Assembly: GCA_046154665.1 (NCBI GenBank)
Contig: JBJXFG010000017.1
Location: 53,644-117,643 of the forward strand
Direction: 5' to 3'
From: JAFLCM01 sp046154665
GTDB taxonomy: Bacteria > Planctomycetota > Phycisphaerae > Phycisphaerales > UBA1924
Length of the DNA: 64,000 nucleotides
The notes under the pieces were generated by a model. The model saw nothing but the letters and a program-made list of their open reading frames with translations, made no database searches and was not told the DNA's origin. Numbering within the stretch: position 1 is the first letter of the stretch; each line of letters starts with the position of its first letter. Position numbers and translations under genes: made by a program. Below are positions 57,769 through 64,000 of this stretch, piece after piece.

Positions 57769-58587
57769 TCACCCCTTCACCGCCCCGATCTGAATCCCCT
57801 TCACAAGGTACTTGTTCAACACCAGGAAAATCAGCACCGGCGGGATCATCGCCATCAGGCTCGCCGCCATGATCAGCGGCGTCTCACGCCCGTACGTCGA
57901 ATCAAACGTCAGCAGCCCGATCGGCAGCGTCCGCAGGTTGTCGCTCTTGATCAAAATCAGCGGCCAGAAGAACGAGTTGTAGTTGCCCAGAAAGCAGAAG
58001 ATCGACAGCACGATCAGCCCCGGTCGCGCCAGCGGCAGGATCACCTGCGTGAAGATCCCCCAGTGCGACGCCCCGTCGATGCTCGCCGCCTCGTCAAGGC
58101 TGCTGGGGATCGTCAACATGAACTGGCGCAGCAGGAACGTGCCATAGGCGCTGAACGCGCCGGGGATGATGAGGCCGAGGTAGTCGTTGAACATCCCGAG
58201 TTTGAGGATGACCGCGAAGTTCGGCACCATCAGCACCACGCCGGGGATCATCAGCGTGCCGAGGTAGAGCATGAACAGCCGCTCGCGCCCGGGCCACGAG
58301 ATGCGGCTGAAGGCGTACGCCGCCATCGAGCACGTCACCACCTGCAGAATCGTCACCCACCCCGCGACGAACACGCTGTTGAAGAAGTACTTGGCAAAGG
58401 CCACTTTCTCGAAGACCAGCGGGTAGTTCTCCGGTTTCACCACCGGCGGCCAACCGGTCTGCGCCAAGAGGTCCACGTCCGCCACCGTCGAAATCGACAT
58501 CAACACCTGCCACACAAACGGCAGCACAAACGACACCCCCAGCAGCACCAGGCCGATGAAGACGATGCCCTTGCCGAGCCACGGCAT
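57769..58587 (-). CDS. carbohydrate ABC permease, MalG/UgpE type
   Basis: A 272-residue inner-membrane permease with six helices and the EAA loop DEAASIDGASHWGIFTQVIL (about 170-190) that docks the ATPase. The ATG at 58587 gives MPWLGKGIVF. A TTG 20 codons upstream (58647) would add residues encoded by the repeat next door (LRELRASAVK). Transporter context: solute-binding protein, MalF-like and MalG-like permeases, then ATPase, all on the minus strand. Confidence 0.9.
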   Translation of the reverse strand: MPWLGKGIVFIGLVLLGVSFVLPFVWQVLMSISTVADVDLLAQTGWPPVVKPENYPLVFEKVAFAKYFFNSVFVAGWVTILQVVTCSMAAYAFSRISWPGRERLFMLYLGTLMIPGVVLMVPNFAVILKLGMFNDYLGLIIPGAFSAYGTFLLRQFMLTIPSSLDEAASIDGASHWGIFTQVILPLARPGLIVLSIFCFLGNYNSFFWPLILIKSDNLRTLPIGLLTFDSTYGRETPLIMAASLMAMIPPVLIFLVLNKYLVKGIQIGAVKG

Positions 58588-58590
58588 CTT

Positions 58591-58779
58591 CACCGCAGAG
58601 GCGCGGAGTTCGCGGAGGGGAGGAGTTGGTGTCAGTGTGTCGGACAAGGGTTGGGGCGTTGCGGTTCAGGGTTCAGTCTGGCGGATTGGCAAGATCCGAC
58701 CTCATTTGCTGCTTTGCTGTTCTGCTGCTTTGCTGCTCTCTCTTCTGTCTCTCTCCGCGTCCTCCGCGTCTCCGCGGTG
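58591..58779. repeat. 189-base element with CGCGGAG-type terminal inverted repeats
   Basis: The left end reads CACCGCAGAGGCGCGGAG and continues TTCGCGGAG. The right end is its near mirror image (CTCCGCGTCCTCCGCG then TCTCCGCGGTG). The centre holds GCTGCTTTGCTG units. It occupies the whole gap between the two permease genes and may form a large hairpin in the transcript. Confidence 0.65.
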
Positions 58780-58784
58780 AATCC

Positions 58785-60200
58785 CTACTCATTCGTCAGC
58801 CGCGAGCCGTAGCGGAAGTTGACCGCCGTCATCGCGAAGATCATCGCGAACATCACCCACGCGATCGCCGACGCCAGACCCAGCTGGAACTGGTCCGTGA
58901 ACGCCACGTTGTACAGGTAATAGGTGAGCACCGTCGTCTCGGCCTTGCCGCCGGTCATCACCATCGCCTGCTCAAACCCGCCCTGCAGACCGCCGATGGT
59001 CGACATGATGACGATAAAAAACGTTGTCGGGGCCAGCTGCGGCCAGGTGACGTGCTTAAAGCGTTGCCACCCCGTCGCGCCGTCGATGCTCGCCGCCTCG
59101 TTCAACTCCGGCGGCACGTTGCTCAGCCCGGCCAGGTACAGCAGCATGTTGCCGCCGCCGACGCCGCACCAGGTTCCCATGATGATGAGCGCGGTCTTGG
59201 CCCACGCCGGGTCGATCAGCCAGTCGGGCGGCTTGAAGCCGCCGTCGCCCAACCCCGGAGCGCCGGCCCGCTCCGGCAGCCCGATGATCAGCCGCCCGAG
59301 CCCCCAGCCGATGAGCGCGATGGTCGCCGCCAGCAGCACCCGGCCCAGCATGGCCCCGATTCCGATGTCGCGGTGGCGCAGCTTGTCCGTCCCTTCGACG
59401 AGCATCCACACCGCCCACGCGCCGCTGGCCGCGATCAGCGCCCACCCCATCACCGTGAACATCCACGCCGGCGTTGATTCGACAAACGCTTCGAGCGATC
59501 CCAGCACCGGCGCCAGACCGGCGTTGATCAGCCCGCCCCGCGGGCGGTACAGCGTCTTCCACAAGAGAAACATCGCCACGCCCGCCAGCAGGCTCGGCAG
59601 GTAATAAATCGTCCGGAAGAACACCGTCCCCAGCCCCAGCCCGAGCGTGACCACCGTGCCCAACGTCACCGCCGCCAGCACCGCGGCGTTCGAGTGCATC
59701 CGGTCCACGTCCCACTGCGGCAGGTCCGTGAGACCCGCCGTCGTCGACATCGCAGCGGTCCCCAGCGCGGGAGCCGGCCCCGGCGTCGTCATCACCCACA
59801 CCCCGCCCGCTGTCACAAACGTGAGCACCGACCCCAGCAACACGCCGCGCACCCGCCCCTTGCCCGATTGCGGCGTCGGTCCCGAGTGGATCATCACCGC
59901 CAGCAGCAAACTCAGCGCGATCCCCACCGGGATGCCCAGCATCAGGAACGCCGTGTTCGCGAAGTAGTTCCAGAAGAACCGCGACTCATCGCCCACCAGC
60001 AGCCGCTCGTAGTTCTGTACGCCGATCCACCGGATCGGCTGGTCGCTGAACGCGTTGTGCTTCGTCAGCGCCCAATCGGTAAACGACATCCCCAACGAAA
60101 ACACCACCGGTCCGGCAGTAAACACGACAAACCCGATCAGATTCGGCAGCAAGAACGCGAGCGCGATGAGCAGCCGCTTCTTCGAAGAGCCAACGGTCAC
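58785..60200 (-). CDS. carbohydrate ABC permease, MalF/UgpA type, enlarged
   Basis: A 471-residue permease, longer than the usual 290-310. The EAA loop NEAASIDGATGWQRFKHVTW lies at about 360-380. An insertion of roughly 150 residues with extra hydrophobic segments, including GWALIAASGAWAVWMLVEG and LLAATIALIGWGLGRL, separates the first helices from the core. The start is GTG at 60200, overlapping the stop of the solute-binding protein (GTGA). The upstream frame to 60245 lies in a repeat. Confidence 0.85.
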   Translation of the reverse strand: MTVGSSKKRLLIALAFLLPNLIGFVVFTAGPVVFSLGMSFTDWALTKHNAFSDQPIRWIGVQNYERLLVGDESRFFWNYFANTAFLMLGIPVGIALSLLLAVMIHSGPTPQSGKGRVRGVLLGSVLTFVTAGGVWVMTTPGPAPALGTAAMSTTAGLTDLPQWDVDRMHSNAAVLAAVTLGTVVTLGLGLGTVFFRTIYYLPSLLAGVAMFLLWKTLYRPRGGLINAGLAPVLGSLEAFVESTPAWMFTVMGWALIAASGAWAVWMLVEGTDKLRHRDIGIGAMLGRVLLAATIALIGWGLGRLIIGLPERAGAPGLGDGGFKPPDWLIDPAWAKTALIIMGTWCGVGGGNMLLYLAGLSNVPPELNEAASIDGATGWQRFKHVTWPQLAPTTFFIVIMSTIGGLQGGFEQAMVMTGGKAETTVLTYYLYNVAFTDQFQLGLASAIAWVMFAMIFAMTAVNFRYGSRLTNE

Positions 60201-62275
60201 GCCGGGCTCCCTTCGGAGAGAGTGAACGCGGAGCACGCGGAGCACGCGGAGAGCGCGGAGGAAGACAGAGAAGAGAGAGAGGACTCGGAACTCGCTCGCA
60301 CCAGCAGTCTCTCTTTGTCTTTCTCCGCGCTCTCCGCGCCCTCCGCGTTTGAGCTCTTCCGTACTTGGTCTCTCAAGGGCTGCTTCGGGTCAAACGCTTT
60401 ACCAACCCGCCGCTCCCATTCCCGCCGAAGCTCTTCATCACGGATCAGGTTCGCCCGGATCTGCTCGTTGATCCCGTCCTCGATCTCCTTCGCCGCTTCC
60501 TCCGGCGTCATCGAGTTGTTCGTCAGCTTCTCCATGATCGGCCCCGCGATCATCCCCAGCCGGCCCCGCCCGATGAACGGCGACAACTCCCAATCCCCCG
60601 CAAACTTCGCCATCGCCTCCACAAACACCGGCGAATCAAACGCCTCCAACCCCGGCAGCGGCTCCGGCGGACCCTTGATCCCGCCCCCCAGTTCCGGCAG
60701 ACAGAACCGAGGCACGCCGCAGATCGAATCAAACGTGAAGTTGATCTGGTTGTTGTAATCCGCCGACGCGAGGAACCGCAGGAACCGCAGCCCGTGCTCC
60801 TTATGCTTCGAGATGCGGTTGACGATCGCCACCCGCGCCGCCGCTTCATAGAACGGCGTCCCGTCGATCGTGGGCACATGCATCACGCCGACATCGATCA
60901 GCCGCGCCCGGTCTTCCGCAGTCAGGCACCCCGAGAGCGCCGCGTGCGATTCCGGCGAAATCGGCACCAGCACATCGGTCATCCAGCTCTTCAGCCCGCT
61001 CTCGAGCAGCCCACGCTCGTGTGATGCCGCCTCGGACGAATCCCCCTCGAGTGCCTTGAGCCGCCGCTCGACCGCCGGCTTGATCACGCGGTCGCGGTTC
61101 CGCTGGGCCATGCCGACATACGACCACCGGCCGTCACTCACCATGCCGGCGATCTTCGCGGCGAACAGCGCCGACGCCGACGCCGATTCCGCCCCGGCGT
61201 TCATGTTCGCCCCGCCGCTCGAGGCCATGCTTGCCGCCTCGGCGGGCGTCGGCATCACCTTCTCGCGGTACATGAGGTCCTGGTACGCCCTGAACCCCGC
61301 GATGGTCTTTGGGTTGTTGTACAGGCTCGCCGTCTGGTTTTCGTTGTAGAACGTGTTCCCGCCCCACAGCGCCAGGTTCCACGCACCGAGACCCATGATG
61401 CCCACACGCCGCCCGCTGGCGTCGGTGGCCATGATCTTCTTGGAGGCCGCGACGAGTTGATCGATGTTCCAAGGTGCCGTGGGCTCCGGAATCCCCGCCT
61501 CACGGAAAAGGTCACGGTGATAGAAAATCACCGTGTACCCGACGTTGCACGGGTAGGCGTACTGCCTCAACGCAGAACCCCAACCGTCAGGGAGGGGTTT
61601 CCTCTTGTCTTGATCCGCTGAAAACCCTCCCTCACGGTCGGGGTTCTGTTGAGCTTCCACCGCCACGCTGCTCACCGCCGCCGGCCACACCGTCTCGACG
61701 CCAAACCCATTCTCCCGTGCCGCTCCCGTCACATCCAGCGCCACCCCTGCGCTGACCATCTGCCCAAGTTCCGCCGGCCCATAGGCCTCGATGATGTCCG
61801 GCCCTGCCCCGGCCACGCACTGCACGATCGTCTTGGTGATGTCCCGGTTCGTCGGGTCGGGCACGATGTCGATGGGCTCGCCAAACGTCCGCAGGTGCCA
61901 GGCGCGGAACAGTTGGCACTGCACGCGCCGGGCCGGGTTGTCGTCGGTCGACCACACCAGCGCCGGCGTCTTGGAAAGGTCCGTCCCGTTCTTCAGCAGG
62001 TGTGACCGGAACGCCGCGAAGTACGGCTCGAGCGCCGCGTTCTCCATCGTCAGCAGTTCCGAAGGCGTCGGCGTCGGCTTCCCCGCGATCGAGGGGTTGT
62101 CCTTCACAAACGAAGCCACCACGCCCGTCACGGCGTCGTTCGACTTGTCCGCCGCCACCTGCCAGTACGCCCGGATGACGTTCTGGTCCCGCTTGGATTC
62201 GGGCACAACCACGACGTACGCGAACGCCGTCAGCACGCCCCACACAGCCGCCAATGCCAGGATCAGCCATCGCAT
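60197..62275 (-). CDS. ABC extracellular solute-binding protein, family 1 type, enlarged
   Basis: A 692-residue binding protein of a sugar-type importer, against about 430 usual. It has an N-terminal membrane anchor (about 2-24) without a lipobox cysteine. Family features include AYPCNVGYTVIFYHRDLFREAG, then MGLGAWNLALWGGNTFY and SDGRWSYVGMAQRNRD. Two repeat elements are built in: residues near 210-236 (ending KRKPLPDGWGSA) from the palindrome 61571-61650, and the last 50 or so residues (with NAEGAESAEKDKE) from 60221-60353. The ATG at 62275 fits the anchor. It is the first gene of the transporter set. Confidence 0.88.
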   Translation of the reverse strand: MRWLILALAAVWGVLTAFAYVVVVPESKRDQNVIRAYWQVAADKSNDAVTGVVASFVKDNPSIAGKPTPTPSELLTMENAALEPYFAAFRSHLLKNGTDLSKTPALVWSTDDNPARRVQCQLFRAWHLRTFGEPIDIVPDPTNRDITKTIVQCVAGAGPDIIEAYGPAELGQMVSAGVALDVTGAARENGFGVETVWPAAVSSVAVEAQQNPDREGGFSADQDKRKPLPDGWGSALRQYAYPCNVGYTVIFYHRDLFREAGIPEPTAPWNIDQLVAASKKIMATDASGRRVGIMGLGAWNLALWGGNTFYNENQTASLYNNPKTIAGFRAYQDLMYREKVMPTPAEAASMASSGGANMNAGAESASASALFAAKIAGMVSDGRWSYVGMAQRNRDRVIKPAVERRLKALEGDSSEAASHERGLLESGLKSWMTDVLVPISPESHAALSGCLTAEDRARLIDVGVMHVPTIDGTPFYEAAARVAIVNRISKHKEHGLRFLRFLASADYNNQINFTFDSICGVPRFCLPELGGGIKGPPEPLPGLEAFDSPVFVEAMAKFAGDWELSPFIGRGRLGMIAGPIMEKLTNNSMTPEEAAKEIEDGINEQIRANLIRDEELRREWERRVGKAFDPKQPLRDQVRKSSNAEGAESAEKDKERLLVRASSESSLSSLSSSALSACSACSAFTLSEGSPA
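60221..60353. repeat. CGCGGAG decamer palindrome inside the 3' end of the binding-protein gene
   Basis: Units GCGGAGCACGCGGAG and onward to GAAGACAGAGAAGAGAG (from about 60224) are mirrored by CTCTTTGTCTTTCTCCGCG and onward to CTCCGCGTTTGAG (to 60353). Arms of about 45 bases pair. The element lies within an open frame and encodes an acidic then serine/alanine-rich tail. Confidence 0.7.
61571..61650. repeat. in-frame palindromic element (KPLPHGRGS family) inside the binding-protein gene
   Basis: The left arm begins CGCAGAACCCCAACCGTCAG. The right arm ends with the mirror of CAACAGAACCCCGACCGTGA. About 30 bases of each arm match. It is the same family as the element in aldH; the centres differ in sequence. 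Confidence 0.75.
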
Positions 62276-62478
62276 CGAGGCGCACTGTATCGGGACGGTG
62301 GTGGTTCGCCAATCGTCACAACCGGCACAAGCGTCGCGCGGGCGGGCAGTTGACTCGTCGCAGGGGGGTGTGGGGCAAGCGCGGCACGCAGGGGGCCGAT
62401 AGCCCTGCACCAAGTTCAGCCGGTCAGAACCGTCCGGCATGCACGTCCGTATCCGCCCACGGAGGAGGCACAGTCCCC

Positions 62479-62694
62479 ATGGCCACGTCGCCCGAAACAT
62501 TCAACCAGGTCAAGAACATCCTCCGGAAGCTGGATCGGTCCATCGACGACATCCGAGCCCGCCGGAGCACCCCGCCGCCCGCCGCGGCCGGGCCGATCGT
62601 CGGCGGCGGTGCCGCCAGCCAGCTCGCCGCGGGCCTCAACGTGCCCCCCGGCCGCGCTCGACCGATGAACCGCGACCCGCGGAACACTTTCTGA
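62479..62694 (+). CDS. small hypothetical protein
   Basis: A 71-residue protein that I do not recognise: a short charged helix (NQVKNILRKLDRSIDDIRARR, in two parts) followed by a Pro-Ala-Gly tail ending NRDPRNTF. The ATG is preceded by GGAGGAGG at 11 bases, and codon usage is like its neighbours. It diverges from the solute-binding protein gene and is followed by a strong palindrome. Confidence 0.5.
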   Translation: MATSPETFNQVKNILRKLDRSIDDIRARRSTPPPAAAGPIVGGGAASQLAAGLNVPPGRARPMNRDPRNTF

Positions 62695-62700
62695 TTCGTC

Positions 62701-62773
62701 GGTACGTCGGCTCTCCGAGCCGATTCTTCCGGGTCAACGAAAACCAACAGTCGGCTCGGAGAGCCGACGTACC
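62701..62773. repeat. perfect 23-base inverted repeat between small ORF and tRNA-Gln
   Basis: 62701-62723 is an exact inverted copy of 62751-62773 (core CGGCTCTCCGAGCCG), with a 27-base spacer. It could end the small ORF transcript. A related half-copy is at 49963-49986. Confidence 0.8.
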
Positions 62774-62829
62774 AAAGCCGACTTGCCTCGGCCCGGAAGC
62801 CCGGTACCATTCCCTCTGCCTTCGGCGCT

Positions 62830-62900
62830 AGGGGATTGGTGTAACGGTAGCACGACTGACTCTGACTCAGTTAGTCTAGGTTCGAATCCTAGATCCCCTG
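62830..62900 (+). tRNA. tRNA-Gln (anticodon CTG)
   Basis: A 71-base cloverleaf. Acceptor AGGGGAT pairs with ATCCCCT, discriminator G; D stem GTGT/GCAC with one GU pair; anticodon stem ACTGA/TCAGT with loop CTCTGAC (anticodon CTG at 62862-62864, reading CAG); variable loop of four; T arm CTAGG-TTCGAAT-CCTAG. The terminal CCA is not encoded. Confidence 0.95.
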
Positions 62901-63002
62901 TTTGACACCACCGCACGGCCCCCACGGGCCGTGTTTTCGTTTTCGCCTTCGTCTCTTCCTCCCGACTGCCGACTCCCCACTCCCGACTCCCGCCCTTCCC
63001 CT

Positions 63003-63854
63003 ATGAACCGCATCGAGACCATCTTCGCCCAGGCCCGCGCCCAGCAGCGCCGCCTCCTCATGCCGTTCGTCTGCGGCGGAAGCCCCACCCTTGATTCCAC
63101 CCACACCATCCTGCCCGCCCTTGAGCGGGCTGGCGCGTCGATCGTCGAAGTCGGCATCCCGTTTTCGGACCCGATCGCCGACGGCCCCGTCATCGCCGCC
63201 GCCATGCACGACGCCCTGCAGAAAGGTGCCACGCCGGCGAAGGTCTTTGAGGCGGTTCGTGCCGTCCGCCCGAGCCTCAAAGTGGGCTTGGTCGCGATGG
63301 TGAGCATCTCGATCGTCCAGCGCATCGGACTCGGTCGTTTCGCGAAGGAAGCCGCCGCCGCGGGCTTCGACGGCGTCATCCTCCCCGATGTTCCCTTGGA
63401 AGAAGCCCAGCGCTGCGTGTCCCCGATCCGCGAAGCGGGCCTGACCTGCTCGCTGCTGGTGGCACCGACGACCCCGCCGGATCGAGCCGAGAAGATTGCC
63501 CGGGCGTGCTCTGGGTTTGTGTACCTTCTGGCTCGGCTGGGCATCACCGGCGCGAGCGGCGGTGCGGGGGGCGGGGCGGGGGGCGGAGGCGCGGGTCGGG
63601 CAGGATCAACGGCGCTCGACGCTTCCGCCATCGCCGCCCGCGTCGCCGCGCTGCGACAACTCACCGACCTCCCGATCGCCTGCGGCTTCGGGATCGCCAC
63701 CGCCGAGCACGTCCGAGCGGTGGTCGCCCCCAATGCTGGGAACGCCGACGCCGCGATCGTCGGCTCGGCGCTGGTCGATCGCCTGCGTGCCGCCAGCGAC
63801 CCCGCCGCGGAAGCCGAGAAGATGGTCCGCGATCTTGCCACCGGCCTCGCTTGA
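63003..63854 (+). CDS. trpA: tryptophan synthase alpha chain
   Basis: A 283-residue TIM-barrel enzyme that cleaves indole-3-glycerol phosphate. Catalytic Glu is in IVEVGIPFSDP and Asp in IADGPVIAAA. LITCGFGI-like phosphate loop residues (PIACGFGIATAEH) are near the end. The loop after LARLGITGAS carries a Gly-Ala insertion of about 15 residues not seen in E. coli TrpA. No trpB is adjacent in the window; the alpha chain normally works with TrpB. A repeat (GGGAGTGGG type, reverse) precedes the ATG. Confidence 0.93.
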   Translation: MNRIETIFAQARAQQRRLLMPFVCGGSPTLDSTHTILPALERAGASIVEVGIPFSDPIADGPVIAAAMHDALQKGATPAKVFEAVRAVRPSLKVGLVAMVSISIVQRIGLGRFAKEAAAAGFDGVILPDVPLEEAQRCVSPIREAGLTCSLLVAPTTPPDRAEKIARACSGFVYLLARLGITGASGGAGGGAGGGGAGRAGSTALDASAIAARVAALRQLTDLPIACGFGIATAEHVRAVVAPNAGNADAAIVGSALVDRLRAASDPAAEAEKMVRDLATGLA

Positions 63855-63875
63855 GCGGATCGGCGCACGAAACAC

Positions 63876-63900
63876 GAGCCCGGAGCGTCAGCGACGGGTG
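63876..63900. repeat. solo copy of the GAGCCCGGAG/GCGACGGG repeat
   Basis: It matches the 25-base unit at 22347-22371 apart from two bases. The remaining bases to the window end show a second short repeat-like stretch (CCTCGCTTGCGCGTCGGG) and no gene. Confidence 0.55.
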
Positions 63901-64000
63901 TCTTTGACAGAGCTACGAACGTGTTACCCACTCCCGCTGAACACCGCGCTTTGGGTGATCGCGCGCTAGCCCTCGCTTGCGCGTCGGGTTCGTTGGCGGG

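Noticed and set aside
63540..63605. Frame disruption in trpA at the Gly/Ala-rich stretch
   Set aside because: The frame stays open and downstream TrpA motifs are in frame, so it is an in-frame low-complexity insertion, not a break.

Overview
The window is GC-rich, gene-dense bacterial chromosome. Gene content, protein style and repeats point to a planctomycete, most likely class Phycisphaerae. The main clues are a dockerin-like secreted protein with CCF/YQG cysteine modules, short PEP-CTERM-like tails (PAPG or PTPAG, a hydrophobic stretch, then RRR), a fibro-slime protein, a fused ccoNO, and many short palindromic repeats, some lying in frame inside genes. No rRNA, CRISPR, transposase or prophage gene was found. 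The taxonomic call is inference from style, not from a marker gene.

Layout. 0.1-12 kb: an Rrf2 regulator with an ABC-2 permease, diverging from a complete cbb3 oxidase operon (ccoNO-ccoQ-ccoP-ccoG-fixH-SafE-like-ccoI-ccoS-Rrf2) with overlapping start and stop codons. 12-17.6 kb (minus strand): TonB-like protein, a third Rrf2, prmC and a short SecA-like ATPase. 17.7-23.7 kb: fabF, a DksA-like protein, lspA, two YceI-like proteins and a TSCPD protein, with a MITE-like palindrome between the DksA-like gene and lspA. 23.8-36.4 kb: a light and oxidative-stress island. Glycosyltransferase, acyltransferase, CrtI-like desaturase and aldehyde dehydrogenase lie on the minus strand. They diverge from a second CrtI-like desaturase, an SDR, a peroxiredoxin-like protein, a SOUL lipoprotein and two photolyases.

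36.5-49.9 kb: housekeeping and surface genes (DUF6265 lipoprotein, YebC, MATE, SET-domain protein, mfd, two PEP-CTERM-like proteins, rhodanese, murA, fibro-slime). 50-55 kb: large modular dockerin-like protein, a glycine-rich RRM protein with an apparent frameshift, and a secreted esterase. 55-62.3 kb: a FAD oxidoreductase and a four-gene sugar-type ABC importer. 62.4-64 kb: a small ORF, tRNA-Gln(CTG) and trpA.

The most unusual signal is a set of short palindromic elements that sit inside open reading frames without breaking them. Examples lie in the aldehyde dehydrogenase, the ABC solute-binding protein (two elements), mfd and the carotenoid-type glycosyltransferase, with related copies between genes. 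They resemble in principle the coding palindromic elements known from Rickettsia. Two further genes appear to lack any canonical start codon (CTG and ATC, each behind a good Shine-Dalgarno sequence). All calls come from reading the sequence and its translations; no database search was run.
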